A stretch of 64,000 nucleotides of DNA, from contig JADJRC010000011.1 in NCBI GenBank assembly GCA_016712415.1, positions 62,001 to 126,000 on the forward strand. The letters are read 5' to 3'. The notes beneath the pieces were generated by a model, which saw nothing but the letters and a program-made list of their open reading frames with translations, was not told the origin of the DNA and ran no database searches. The stretch is from Lewinellaceae bacterium (GTDB lineage: Bacteria; Bacteroidota; Bacteroidia; Chitinophagales; Saprospiraceae). Of the stretch, positions 1 to 8,877 are shown piece by piece. Numbering within the stretch: the stretch's first letter is position 1; each line of letters starts with the position of its first letter. Position numbers and translations under genes: made by a program.

Positions 1-33
1 AACCCAAGTGCCACTCCCAGCCATATTTTTTTG

Positions 34-1284
34 TTAGCTCCCGAAATCATCGAACGCTACGTTTTCTTCGGGCACGCCGAGGTTGTCGAGCATTTTCTGC
101 ACCGCAGAAAGCATCAGCGGCGGACCGCAGAGATAATACTCCACCTCTTCCGGTTCCGGGTGCTTGCTCAGGTATTCCTGGAGTACCACGCTGTGAATAA
201 AACCTGTATAGCCGGTCCAGTTATCTTCCGGCAAGGGCTCGGACAAGGCTATTTGAAAGCGGAAATTGGGAAAATCGCGCTCAATTGCCCTGAAATCTTC
301 TTCATAAAATATTTCCCGCATGCTGCGCGCACCGTACCAGTACGACACCTTTCGCCCTGTTTTCAACGTATGGAACAAGTGAAAAATATGCGAACGCAAA
401 GGCGCCATGCCCGCTCCACCGCCAATGTACACCATTTCCCGGTCTGTATTCTTGATGTGAAATTCGCCGTACGGCCCGCTGATCACCACCTTGTCGCCCG
501 GCTTGCGCGAGAAGACGTATGACGAGCAATAACCCGGCGGCACATCGGCCCATCCGTTTTTCTGGCGGTCCCAGGGCGGTGTGGCAATCCGGATGTTCAG
601 CATCATTTTATTGCCTTCTGCCGGATGGTTAGCCATGGAGTAGGCGCGGAAAAGCGGCTCTTCCACCACCGTTTTCAGGTCCCATATCTTAAACTTGTCG
701 TAATCATCCCTGAACTTTACAGGAATGCTGTACAAGTCGGTCTTAAAGTTGATGGTCGTCTCCGGGACGTCGACCTGGATATAATCGCCGGAGCGGAACT
801 GCAGCGTTTCACCCGGTGGCAGCGACACCACAAACTCTTTAATAAAGGTGGAAACGTTTTCATTGGAGATTACCTCACACTCCCACTTTTTTACCCCGAA
901 CACTTCATCGGGTATACGTATTTCCATGTCTTCCTTGACCTTGACCTGACAGGCAAGCCGAAGGTTTTCCTGCACCTCCCGGCGGTTGAGGTGGTTGGTC
1001 TCGGTCGGCAATACATCGCCGCCGCCGCTGTACACCTGACACTTGCACATCGCACAAGTGCCGCCGCCGCCGCATGCAGAAGCCAGAAAGAGGTTGTTCG
1101 ACGACAGGGTCGTGAGCAAGGTGCTGCCGGGCTTTACGACTAGCGGCTTGTCCTCATTACCATTGATAATGATCGCTACATCCTTTTGAGGTAGCAGCCT
1201 GTCTTTGGCTGTCAGGATCAGAAAGGTCAGCAACAAAAGGACCAGGACAAAAACGACAGTGCCGGAAGTGATGAGTGGAAGCAT
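34..1284 (-). CDS. nqrF: Na+-translocating NADH:quinone reductase subunit F
   Basis: Entry subunit of the Na+-NQR complex: it oxidises NADH through FAD and passes electrons via a [2Fe-2S] cluster. The 416-aa protein has one N-terminal membrane helix (about residues 5-25), a plant-type ferredoxin domain with ligands C71, C77, C80 and C112, the flavin motif FRAYSMANHP, a nucleotide-binding stretch YIGGGAGMAPLRSH, and the usual C-terminal end AFDDFGS. Length is normal for the family and the start is an ATG. It is the last gene of the minus-strand nqrABCDEF operon and is separated from nqrE by about 130 bp of tandem repeats. Nothing is recognisable in the 33 bases downstream to the window edge. 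Identification is secure. Confidence 0.97.
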   Translation of the reverse strand: MLPLITSGTVVFVLVLLLLTFLILTAKDRLLPQKDVAIIINGNEDKPLVVKPGSTLLTTLSSNNLFLASACGGGGTCAMCKCQVYSGGGDVLPTETNHLNRREVQENLRLACQVKVKEDMEIRIPDEVFGVKKWECEVISNENVSTFIKEFVVSLPPGETLQFRSGDYIQVDVPETTINFKTDLYSIPVKFRDDYDKFKIWDLKTVVEEPLFRAYSMANHPAEGNKMMLNIRIATPPWDRQKNGWADVPPGYCSSYVFSRKPGDKVVISGPYGEFHIKNTDREMVYIGGGAGMAPLRSHIFHLFHTLKTGRKVSYWYGARSMREIFYEEDFRAIERDFPNFRFQIALSEPLPEDNWTGYTGFIHSVVLQEYLSKHPEPEEVEYYLCGPPLMLSAVQKMLDNLGVPEENVAFDDFGS

Positions 1285-1416
1285 AAGCAGTGGCAGTTAG
1301 CAGTGGCAGTGGCAGTTAGCAGTGGCAGTTAGCAGTTAGCAGTGGCAGTTAGCAGTAGCAGTGGCAGTGGCAGTTAGCAGTAGCAGTTAGCAGTAGCAGT
1401 GGCAGTTAGCAGTGGG
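1285..1416. repeat. Tandem repeat between nqrE and nqrF
   Basis: The whole intergenic gap is built from variants of short units GGCAGT, TAGCAGT and TTAGCAGT repeated about 19 times without spacer. It lies inside a transcribed operon and contains no obvious hairpin or open frame. Confidence 0.9.
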
Positions 1417-2031
1417 TTATAATTGTATTCCCGAAAAACTCAAAAACGCCATACCCATCAGTCCGGTGATGATCATGGCAATACCCAGTCCCTGGAGGGG
1501 TTCTGGTATCCTCGAATAGCGCAATCGCTCGCGAATAGCTGCCAGCAGCACAATGGCCAGGAAAAATCCGATGCCGGCGCCAACGGAGAACACCGCCGTT
1601 TCGGCAAAATTATATTCCCGCTCCTGCATGAACAGGGAGGCGCCCAGAATCGAACAGTTCACGGTAATAAGCGGCAGGAAAATTCCAAGCGCATTGTACA
1701 GCGTCGGCGTAAACTTTTCCACCACCATTTCCACCAGTTGTACGGCGCCGGCAATCGTCGAAATAAACAGGATGAATCCCAGGAAAGTCAGGTCGACCGT
1801 CGCCAGCGAGGGATGTACCCAGGCAAGCGCGCCTTCCTTGAGCATATAGGTCAGGATCAGATAGTTGAGCGGCGTGGTGAGAATCATCACGAAAATGACT
1901 GCCAGGCCGAGACCGAAAGCCGTTTTCACTTTCTTGGACACAGCCAGAAACGAGCACATTCCGAGAAAAAACGCGAAAATCACGTTCTCAACGAAGATGG
2001 ATTTGATGAGTATGTTGAGTAGATGTTCCAT
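1417..2031 (-). CDS. nqrE: Na+-translocating NADH:quinone reductase subunit E
   Basis: Integral membrane subunit of Na+-NQR, paralogous to NqrD; together they hold an intramembrane Fe-S centre ligated by one conserved cysteine region from each half. The 204-aa protein is almost entirely hydrophobic with about six membrane helices and carries the conserved PLITVNCSILG segment containing the ligand cysteine. Start ATG at 2031. The gap to nqrD upstream is 27 bp, consistent with co-transcription, whereas the gap to nqrF downstream is expanded by repeats. Length is normal for the family. Confidence 0.97.
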   Translation of the reverse strand: MEHLLNILIKSIFVENVIFAFFLGMCSFLAVSKKVKTAFGLGLAVIFVMILTTPLNYLILTYMLKEGALAWVHPSLATVDLTFLGFILFISTIAGAVQLVEMVVEKFTPTLYNALGIFLPLITVNCSILGASLFMQEREYNFAETAVFSVGAGIGFFLAIVLLAAIRERLRYSRIPEPLQGLGIAMIITGLMGMAFLSFSGIQL

Positions 2032-2058
2032 AATTGCTGAAGGTTTGTTTCGTCATTA

Positions 2059-2739
2059 TCACGACGCATTGATCAGTTTCCGGTTCCTGCCACGCTGCCA
2101 CCAGATGTATATTCCAATAATAAACAGGGCGGCAGGGGGCAGTACCATGAGACCGTTGTTGACGTAACCCATCTCGTAGGCCCATTGCGGCACTATTTTA
2201 TAACCCAGCAGGGAGCCGGCGCCGAGCAACTCGCGAAAGATGGATACCACCACGAGTATGATGCCGTATCCAAGTCCGTTGCCAACGCCGTCGAGGAATG
2301 AGGGCCAGGGCTTCTGGGCCATGGCAAATGCCTCCAGCCGTCCCATGACAATACAATTGGTAATGATAAGACCGACGAACACCGACAGTTTTTTGCTGAT
2401 GTCGTACATATAGGCTTTCAGCAACTGGTCGACCAGCGTGACCAACAGGGCCACGACAACCAGCTGTACAATCATTCGTATCCGGCTGGGAATGCTGTCC
2501 CGGATAAGCGCGATGATAAGGTTGGAAAACGCTGTAACAAAAATCACCCCGACGGCCATGATAAGCGCGGGCTTTACCTGCACCGTCACGGCCAGCGCCG
2601 AGCAAATACCCAGTATCTGAACGGTGATGGGGTTGTTGTCGTCAAGCGGGTCGCGCAGCACCTTGCGGTTCTTTTTTGAGAACAGCGGTTCGCGTTTGAC
2701 CTCGGGTTTGGTTGGGGCGGTTGCGGTTTCGACGCTCAT
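2059..2739 (-). CDS. nqrD: Na+-translocating NADH:quinone reductase subunit D
   Basis: Integral membrane subunit of Na+-NQR and partner of NqrE. The 226-aa product has a short charged N-terminus (about 30 residues) followed by about six membrane helices. The conserved GLIITNCIVMGRLEAF segment carries the cysteine expected to ligate the intramembrane Fe-S centre. ATG start; 27 bp after nqrC. Normal length for Bacteroidota NqrD, which has an extended cytoplasmic N-terminus. Confidence 0.97.
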   Translation of the reverse strand: MSVETATAPTKPEVKREPLFSKKNRKVLRDPLDDNNPITVQILGICSALAVTVQVKPALIMAVGVIFVTAFSNLIIALIRDSIPSRIRMIVQLVVVALLVTLVDQLLKAYMYDISKKLSVFVGLIITNCIVMGRLEAFAMAQKPWPSFLDGVGNGLGYGIILVVVSIFRELLGAGSLLGYKIVPQWAYEMGYVNNGLMVLPPAALFIIGIYIWWQRGRNRKLINAS

Positions 2740-2766
2740 ATTTGTTGCGTTTATTTATCTTTCAAA

Positions 2767-3486
2767 TCAATTGACACCTGATGCTGCTTTCACCTTCTCA
2801 AAATACCCCAAATACGGCTCCATACATACCCGTAGCATTTTGTCCGTCCCGGTCGAAGTGATCGTGCCCCCGGAAATGGCATCAACCCGATGCTCCGGCC
2901 CTGCATCTATTTTCGTCGTCTTTTTTACGACGCGCACAGAGACGAAGTTGTTGTTTTCGCCCATGATTTTTTTGCCCTGAAATTGCTCCTGGAAGGGTTT
3001 CTCTGCAATTTCAGCACCCAGACCCGGCGTTTCGGATTTGTGGTCGAAAAAAGCGCCATATACCGTATTAAAATCCTCCGCTATGCTGATATAGCCCCAT
3101 ATCGGCCCCCAAAGCCCTACACCCTGCATGGGAATAATGTAGTTTTTTTTGTTGTGCTCGTCCGTGTACACGTACAACGGCAGGCGGCGCTGCTCAAGCG
3201 GCTTTGCGATTTCATCCTTGACTTTCACCCCATCTGTTGATATGTCCGCAAGCTCCTCGCCCTTGCTGTTGACGACCAGTTCCTTTACACGTTCTGCATA
3301 GGTCTGCTCTATGGTCTTCCGATCAACCGCAGTGATCCGCACCGACCGAAGGATGCTGGTTTTTTTATCCAGTGCGACGTTCGCTTCCTGGGCTGGCCTC
3401 AGCCCCTCGGAGGCGAAAGCCAGCAGAACGGCCGTAATGACAGAAATGACCGCGGCGTAAATAAAGGTATATCGATTGCTGTGCAC
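2767..3486 (-). CDS. nqrC: Na+-translocating NADH:quinone reductase subunit C
   Basis: Subunit C anchors one covalent FMN on the periplasmic side of Na+-NQR. The 239-aa protein has an N-terminal membrane helix (about residues 8-26), a periplasmic FMN-binding domain, and near the C-terminus the flavin attachment region SGGTIT, where the second threonine is the expected phosphoester-linked residue; the family motif is usually SGAT(x)T, so the glycine is a small variation. The start is GTG; no better ATG lies upstream because that gap is tandem repeat. Attachment of FMN needs ApbE, which is not encoded in this window. Confidence 0.95.
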   Translation of the reverse strand: MHSNRYTFIYAAVISVITAVLLAFASEGLRPAQEANVALDKKTSILRSVRITAVDRKTIEQTYAERVKELVVNSKGEELADISTDGVKVKDEIAKPLEQRRLPLYVYTDEHNKKNYIIPMQGVGLWGPIWGYISIAEDFNTVYGAFFDHKSETPGLGAEIAEKPFQEQFQGKKIMGENNNFVSVRVVKKTTKIDAGPEHRVDAISGGTITSTGTDKMLRVCMEPYLGYFEKVKAASGVN

Positions 3487-3492
3487 TTCTTT

Positions 3493-3530
<38 letters not shown>

Positions 3531-3580
3531 TTCAGCCGGCACTATCCTTACCTGCTATCTCCCATACCCTCCCTGATACC

Positions 3581-3643
3581 AACACTTAACACTTAACACT
3601 TAACACTCAACACTTAACACTTAACACTCAACCCTTAGCACTT
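3581..3643. repeat. Heptamer tandem repeat (AACACTT)
   Basis: Nine consecutive 7-bp units, AACACTT with AACACTC, AACCCTT and AGCACTT variants. The last units extend into the 3' end of nqrB, so the final codons of NqrB are written in degenerate repeat sequence. Confidence 0.88.
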
Positions 3644-4794
3644 ACTCTCATCCGTCTGTTGATGTGCCGTTCGACGACGATATGGTCAATCAATGGTGCA
3701 AATACGTTCATCAGCAGTATACTCAGCATCACGCCTTCCGGATAAGCGGGATTGAATACACGCAGTACAACGGTGAAAGCGCCGATAAGCAATCCGTATA
3801 TCCATTTGCCGGTCTCGGTCTGCGCGGCGCTCACCGGATCGGTCGCCATATATACTGCGCCGAAGGCGAAGCCGCCCATCAGCCAGTGGTAATAGGCCGG
3901 TGTATGCAAGGCATGGGTGGGCGCATCTGCCGGTGCAACCAGGTTCAGGAAGGCGCCCATCAGCCAGGCGCCTGCAAAGCAGGAAACGATAATCTGCCAA
4001 CTGCCGATACCTGTTGCAATAAGGATAAACGCGCCGATCAGGCACGCCGCCACACTCGTTTCTCCGATACTGCCCTGCTCAAACCCCCAGAACATATTGG
4101 CAGCCGAAGGCAGGTGTGTATGGTTGGCGTCGAATGTCACCAGGTTGGTAGCGCCGGAATAGCCGTCTATGAGGGCATGCCCGGCTTCGGGGGTGAGATC
4201 AGTCCATATATCGCCCGACATAAAGGCAGGGAAGGCGAAAAACAGGAATGCCCGCGCCAGCAGTGCAGGATTCATGAAGTTCATACCCGTACCTCCGAAT
4301 ATTTCTTTGCCCAAAAGGGTGCAAAAAATGGCTGCCAGGCCGACCATCCACAAGGGAATGGTGACCGGCAGGGTGAGCGGGATAAGCAACCCGGTCACCA
4401 GGTATCCTTCACTGATGGGATGGCCTTTGGTAATGGCAAACACAAATTCCACTCCGAGGCCCACGGCGTAGGACACGATAATGATCGGCAGTACCTTCCA
4501 GAAGCCAAACATGAAACTGTCCATCATCGACACCTCCATGCCGAATGCCCGATAGTGCTGGTGCCCGACGTTCCACATGCCGAACAACAAAGTGGGCACG
4601 AGGGCTATGATGACGGTCACCATTGTGCGGTTCAGATCAATGGCGTCGCGTACAGGCACATCGTTTTTCGTCGTTTCGGCAGGCACGAACAGGAAGGTTT
4701 CCAATGCGTCGAAAGCCGGGTGAAGTTTTTCAAACCTCCCGCCTTTTACAAAATGCGGCTTTACTGAATCAACAAGTCGTCGTAATGGTTTCAC
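3628..4794 (-). CDS. nqrB: Na+-translocating NADH:quinone reductase subunit B
   Basis: Membrane subunit of Na+-NQR that carries a covalently bound FMN and riboflavin and forms part of the sodium pathway. The 388-aa protein has about ten membrane helices and the flavin-attachment motif DGYSGAT, in which the threonine is the phosphoester site. The N-terminus MKPLRRLVDSVKPHF matches the usual family start and begins with GTG. It follows nqrA by 68 bp; downstream the 141-bp gap to nqrC contains two different heptamer repeat tracts. Normal length. Confidence 0.96.
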   Translation of the reverse strand: MKPLRRLVDSVKPHFVKGGRFEKLHPAFDALETFLFVPAETTKNDVPVRDAIDLNRTMVTVIIALVPTLLFGMWNVGHQHYRAFGMEVSMMDSFMFGFWKVLPIIIVSYAVGLGVEFVFAITKGHPISEGYLVTGLLIPLTLPVTIPLWMVGLAAIFCTLLGKEIFGGTGMNFMNPALLARAFLFFAFPAFMSGDIWTDLTPEAGHALIDGYSGATNLVTFDANHTHLPSAANMFWGFEQGSIGETSVAACLIGAFILIATGIGSWQIIVSCFAGAWLMGAFLNLVAPADAPTHALHTPAYYHWLMGGFAFGAVYMATDPVSAAQTETGKWIYGLLIGAFTVVLRVFNPAYPEGVMLSILLMNVFAPLIDHIVVERHINRRMRVSAKG

Positions 4795-4862
4795 GATATT
4801 CTGACATTATACTGTTTAAACGTTGCGCGGCAGGCGACCGGTTTTAACGGGCGACAGACCGG

Positions 4863-6211
4863 TTACCCTTCTTCCCTTATATATTTCAGGCCCTCCGATA
4901 TGATCTGCTGTACATCGATCTTCGAGGTACACACGAATTCACACAAGGCAAAATCTTCTTCCGACACTTCATAGATGCCGAGCGCTTCCATGCGTTCGAT
5001 ATCCCTTGCCAGAATGGCCTTCAGCAAAAAAACCGGGTAGATATTCATCGGAAGCACCTTGTCGTATTGTCCTGTCATGACGAACGCGCGTTCTTCTCCA
5101 TGCATATTCGTATCGAGTTCGTAACTGCGTTTGGGGAACAACCAGGAGAAGTAGGTGCGGGAAAGGCTGAGTTTTTGAAGTCCCGGCAACAGCCATCCGA
5201 GAAATTCGGGCTGGTCGCCTTCAGGGATGACGGTGATCTGGTTTTCGTAAAACGAAAGAAAATCGCCCGCCGAAGTGGTTTTACCGGTAAGTACATTTCC
5301 CTGGATCAGGCGGCAGTGCTCGAAAGAAGCCTGCCGCCTGTAATGTCGCCGATGTGCTGACCGGTCATTACCCGGTAATACTGCGGCTTGTCGACGCAAC
5401 TTCCCGCCAGCGCCACGATCCGGTCGGCCCGGTACCGGCCTTCCCGGAAGAGCCTGCCGATGATGATCAGGTCCTGCAGGTGCACATACCAAACGGTCTC
5501 TCCTTTTTGCAGCGGGCTGACATGGTGTATTTGTATGCCGACATTTCCGGCGGGGTGCGGGCCATGGAAAAAGTGGTGGCTGGCCACCGAAGTACCCGGA
5601 AAATCACCTTCCGACTGTCCGGGGCTGAGCCCGAAAGACACCTTGCCGTTGGCCAGTATTTGAAGAATCCGGATTCCCGTGTGCAGGTTATCGACCTCAA
5701 AGTCCTTGATAAAATCCAGATCAGGGGCAAGCGGCGCAGAATCGAAACAGGAGACAAAGATGGCCTTTGGCAGGTCTTTCGGGTCGGCAATAAGCGAATA
5801 TGGCCGCTGCCGGATATATCCCCAGCAACCGCTTTCGAGCAGCCGTTCGATGGCGTCCTCGCGCGACAGCGCTGCTAAATCCGTTTTAGGGAATTCCACA
5901 TAGCGGGTACCTTTCTTGTCCGGCAATATCCGCACTTCCATGATGCGCCGTTTTTCACCGCGCACGATATTGGCGATTTCACCGCTTACAGGCGACGTGA
6001 ACTTGAGATCAGGACGGTTCTTATCAAAAAAAATAGCCTGGCCTGCCAAAACCTCATCACCCGGCTCCACCAGCATCTTGGGTGTTACCGTATCAAAGTC
6101 CGGAGGTTTTACGGCGACCACATCTGAAACGGGAAGGTCGGCAATTGTCTTTTCGGCAATGCCCCTGAGTTTGATATCGTAGCCTTTTCGAATAGTAAAA
6201 TGTTTGCCCAT
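4863..6211 (-). CDS. nqrA: Na+-translocating NADH:quinone reductase subunit A (one frameshift)
   Basis: Peripheral cytoplasmic subunit of Na+-NQR and first gene of the operon. The reading frame runs from ATG at 6211 (MGKHFTIRKGYDIKLRG, the expected family start) to about 5310, then must change frame to continue as RLIQGNVLTGKTTSAGD to the stop at 4863. The joined product is about 449 aa, the normal family length. The break lies in a C/G-rich spot (5309-5314), and one added C in the coding strand restores the frame (S-T-A-R-L-I-Q-G). Because the other five subunits are intact, a missing base in the consensus is more likely than a true null allele. An upstream in-frame ATG at 6271 exists, but that extension lacks family similarity. 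Confidence 0.9.
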
Positions 6212-6334
6212 GTAGCGTGTAACAATTCTTTTCCTGTCGGGCAAAAGAAAGGCATTTTGTTTTGATGGCAAAGCCTTTCACGCAAAAGAATTTCGAAAAC
6301 TTCGACCTGCACTCTTCGGGTACGCCCCGCGACT

Positions 6335-6835
6335 TTAATTCAGAAATACGGCCATTTTATCCACATCGCGAATCTGTACATCAATATCTTCGAGCAGGGT
6401 GGTGGCCAGTGAAAGTCCAACATAATCGGCTTTGACCGGAAATGATTTGTGTTTGCGATCGACCAGAACGGCCACTTCGATCTTTTTGGGGATAGCTTTC
6501 AGCAGTGGCTGCACGGCGTAAAAAATCGTGCGGCCGGTATTGGCCACGTCGTCCACAACGATTACCGGCTTTCCGCGCAGGGCCTCGGCCTCCATTTCAA
6601 CGACGGGCTCGTACTCAACGGGATTTGCCGGATTCAGCCGGATACGGGTAAGGGTAATTTTCAGGTTCGCCGGCGCGATGGGAAGCAGTTCATCCAGAAG
6701 GTACTGTGCGAATCCCATCCCGTTGTTGTTGAGTCCGGCGAGCACGATTTCCGGTTCTCCGTAGTTGCGTTCCAGTATTTCAATGGCAATTCGCCTGATT
6801 TTTTGGCGGATCTGCCGGTCGTCGAGTATCTGCAT
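6335..6835 (-). CDS. PyrR-type phosphoribosyltransferase
   Basis: Type I phosphoribosyltransferase fold: the PRPP-binding signature VIVVDDVANTGRT is present about two thirds into the 166-aa protein. The composition resembles the PyrR / uracil phosphoribosyltransferase-like group seen in Bacteroidota, but the substrate cannot be read from sequence, and regulation of pyrimidine genes by RNA binding is not implied. ATG at 6835 is preferred over an upstream TTG at 6862. It sits between the nqr operon and a divergent Fe-S gene whose start is only 72 bp away, so the two share a short divergent promoter region. Confidence 0.85.
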   Translation of the reverse strand: MQILDDRQIRQKIRRIAIEILERNYGEPEIVLAGLNNNGMGFAQYLLDELLPIAPANLKITLTRIRLNPANPVEYEPVVEMEAEALRGKPVIVVDDVANTGRTIFYAVQPLLKAIPKKIEVAVLVDRKHKSFPVKADYVGLSLATTLLEDIDVQIRDVDKMAVFLN

Positions 6836-6907
6836 AATGATCGGGTTGAAATTCGATTGCAAAAGTCAGTCGCCAACACCGTATTTTTAGCCCGAAAATC
6901 AAAAAAA

Positions 6908-8215
6908 ATGATCCAAACGCTCCTTTTTATCCTTGTGCTGGGTGTTACGGGATGGTATGCCTGGAAAGGTTACGGCCGTGTATGGCGGAATATTCAACTC
7001 GGCAAGGCCGGGAATGTGACGGGCGACCGTGCGGAACGCTGGCGCAATGTCTTGCTGGTAGCGCTGGGCCAGCAAAAAATGTTCAGGAACTGGATACCGG
7101 CTGTGCTGCACCTGTTCATTTATCTTGCCTTTGTGGTGACCCAGGTCGAACTGATCGAGATATTTATCGATGGCCTTTCCGGGTCGCACCGCTTTTTCGC
7201 ACCGGCGCTCGGGGGCTTTTACACCTTTGTCATCAGTTTTATCGAGATACTCTCGGCGCTTGCTTTTGTAGCTACCATCATTTTTCTGTCCCGCAGAAAC
7301 CTGCTGCGCCTGCCCCGTTTCCGGAAGGCCGAAATGAAGGGCTGGCCGTTTCGTGACGCCAACCTGATCCTGCTCGGCGAGATCATCCTCATCATTGGTA
7401 TTTTCAGCATGAACGGCGCGGACAAGGTGCTTCAGACACGCGGACTGGAACATTACCACACCACCGGCGCCTTTGCCCTGAGCAGCTGGCTGGGCCCGGC
7501 CCTGTTCGGTAACATGGGCGACAATGCACTCGTCGCCGTGGAGCGTTTTGGCTGGTGGTTGCATGCGCTCACTGTTTTCGGCTTTATCTGCTACCTCCCC
7601 TACTCCAAACACCTGCACATATTGCTGGCATTCCCCAACACCTGGTACGCACGGCTGACGCCCAAAGGTGAAATGGAGAACATGCCGGAAATCCAGAAAG
7701 AAGTGCGCATCATGATGGGCCTTGACCAGCCCGACGGAAACACGGCTGCCGAATTGCCGGAATTCGGCGCCAACGACGTGTTCTCGCTGAGCCGGCTCAA
7801 TATCCTCCAGGCTTATTCCTGCACCGAATGCGGCCGCTGCACGGCTGCCTGTCCGGCCAATTTGACGGGTAAAAAACTATCGCCCCGCAAGGTGATGATG
7901 GATGTGCGCGACCGGGCGGATGAAGTGGGCCTTAAAATAGAAACCGAGAAAACTGAACCAGGCAACTACAACGACGGCAAGAGCCTGTTCGACCGGATAA
8001 CACCCGAGGAACTGCACGCCTGTACCACCTGTAACGCCTGCGTGGACGCCTGTCCGGTGCTCATCAACCCGCTCGATATCATCCTTAAAATGCGGCGGTA
8101 TGAAATACTTACCCTGTCTGCCGGGCCGGGCGACTGGCTGCCCATGTTCAACGCTATCGAGAACAACGGCGCTGCGTGGGCGATGAGCGAGGAGCGGGAT
8201 GCGTGGAAGCAGTGA
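6908..8215 (+). CDS. Membrane-bound 4Fe-4S redox protein (HdrD/GlpC-like N-terminal partner)
   Basis: The 435-aa protein has about five to six membrane helices in its N-terminal two thirds (heme-b or quinone-facing type topology) and a C-terminal dicluster ferredoxin domain: CTECGRCTAACPANLTGKK and CTTCNACVDACPV supply two sets of cluster cysteines. Such proteins hand electrons between a quinone pool and a CCG-domain partner, which here is the gene at 8876. The start ATG at 6908 is the first methionine after the divergent neighbour. In related genomes the partner normally follows directly; here 660 bp of repeats plus a four-helix-bundle gene intervene. Electron donor and acceptor are unknown. 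Confidence 0.88.
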   Translation: MIQTLLFILVLGVTGWYAWKGYGRVWRNIQLGKAGNVTGDRAERWRNVLLVALGQQKMFRNWIPAVLHLFIYLAFVVTQVELIEIFIDGLSGSHRFFAPALGGFYTFVISFIEILSALAFVATIIFLSRRNLLRLPRFRKAEMKGWPFRDANLILLGEIILIIGIFSMNGADKVLQTRGLEHYHTTGAFALSSWLGPALFGNMGDNALVAVERFGWWLHALTVFGFICYLPYSKHLHILLAFPNTWYARLTPKGEMENMPEIQKEVRIMMGLDQPDGNTAAELPEFGANDVFSLSRLNILQAYSCTECGRCTAACPANLTGKKLSPRKVMMDVRDRADEVGLKIETEKTEPGNYNDGKSLFDRITPEELHACTTCNACVDACPVLINPLDIILKMRRYEILTLSAGPGDWLPMFNAIENNGAAWAMSEERDAWKQ

Positions 8216-8216
8216 T

Positions 8217-8312
8217 GGATTGTTGGATTGTTTCATTGTTGGATTGTTTCATTGTTGGATTGTTTCATTGTTGGATTGTTTCATTGTTGGATTGTTTCAT
8301 TGTTGGATTGTT
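8217..8312. repeat. 16-bp tandem repeat upstream of four-helix-bundle gene
   Basis: Six copies of a 16-bp unit made of two related octamers (TTGTTGGA and TTGTTTCA) run from the stop codon of the membrane Fe-S gene towards the four-helix-bundle gene. The reverse complement resembles the tract on the other side of that gene. Confidence 0.92.
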
Positions 8313-8353
8313 GGGACTTGTTTTGATTTTTTTACCATAAAATATAACCCGTT

Positions 8354-8731
8354 ATGAAAAATTACCTGACGATTGACAAGATTGACGCTTATCGCCTCGC
8401 CTTTGATGTGAGCAATGAGATTTGGGAGAACGTAATGCAATGGGATAGCTTTGCGAGATGGACGTTGGGAAAGCAACTGGTAGAAGCGGCCGATTCTATT
8501 TCTGCAAATATTGCAGAAGGTTTTGGCCGATACCATAAAAAGGATAAAGTGCTCTTTTACCGGTATAGCTATGGTTCAATGGAAGAGACAAAAGACTGGG
8601 TCCGAAAGGCATTTGTCCGCGGGCTGATTTCTGAAGGCCAGGCAAACAGGATGGTAACCCAAATGTCTGAAGATCTCCCCAAACAAATCCACCAACTGAT
8701 CCGGTTTACCAACGATAAATTAAATTATTGA
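8354..8731 (+). CDS. Four-helix bundle protein (23S rRNA-intervening-sequence family)
   Basis: A 125-aa protein of the S23/four-helix bundle family, recognised by the core KQLVEAADSISANIAEGFGR and the following aromatic YRYSYGSMEET segment, then a C-terminal helix pair. Family members are encoded in 23S rRNA intervening sequences and at many isolated chromosomal sites in Bacteroidota; no enzymatic activity is established. The diversity-generating-retroelement protein Avd shares the fold, but no reverse transcriptase is nearby. The gene is bracketed by tandem repeats that are approximate reverse complements of each other, which looks like a self-contained inserted cassette. ATG start and full length. 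Confidence 0.9.
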   Translation: MKNYLTIDKIDAYRLAFDVSNEIWENVMQWDSFARWTLGKQLVEAADSISANIAEGFGRYHKKDKVLFYRYSYGSMEETKDWVRKAFVRGLISEGQANRMVTQMSEDLPKQIHQLIRFTNDKLNY

Positions 8732-8741
8732 TCTATTCAAA

Positions 8742-8877
8742 CCAACAATCCAGCAATGCAACAATGAAGCAATGTAACAATGAAGCAATGCAACAATGAA
8801 GCAATGCAACAATGAAGCAATGCAACAATCCAGCAATGCAACAATGAAGCAATGTAACAATATAACAATCCATCAAT
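8742..8877. repeat. Octamer-based tandem repeat downstream of four-helix-bundle gene
   Basis: About 17 imperfect octamers (CAATGAAG, CAATGCAA, CAATCCAG, CAATGTAA) fill this gap. The start codon of the following CCG gene lies inside the last unit. The tract is an approximate reverse complement of the repeat at 8217-8312. Confidence 0.9.

Noticed and set aside
1285..1416. CRISPR array
   Set aside because: Units are 6-8 bp with no unique spacers; this is a simple tandem repeat.
3664..4767. 367-codon plus-strand frame opposite nqrB
   Set aside because: Antisense shadow of a conserved membrane protein gene; the His/Gln-rich product matches no family.
8354..8731. Diversity-generating retroelement accessory gene (avd)
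   Set aside because: The fold family is shared, but there is no reverse transcriptase, template repeat or variable repeat in the window.
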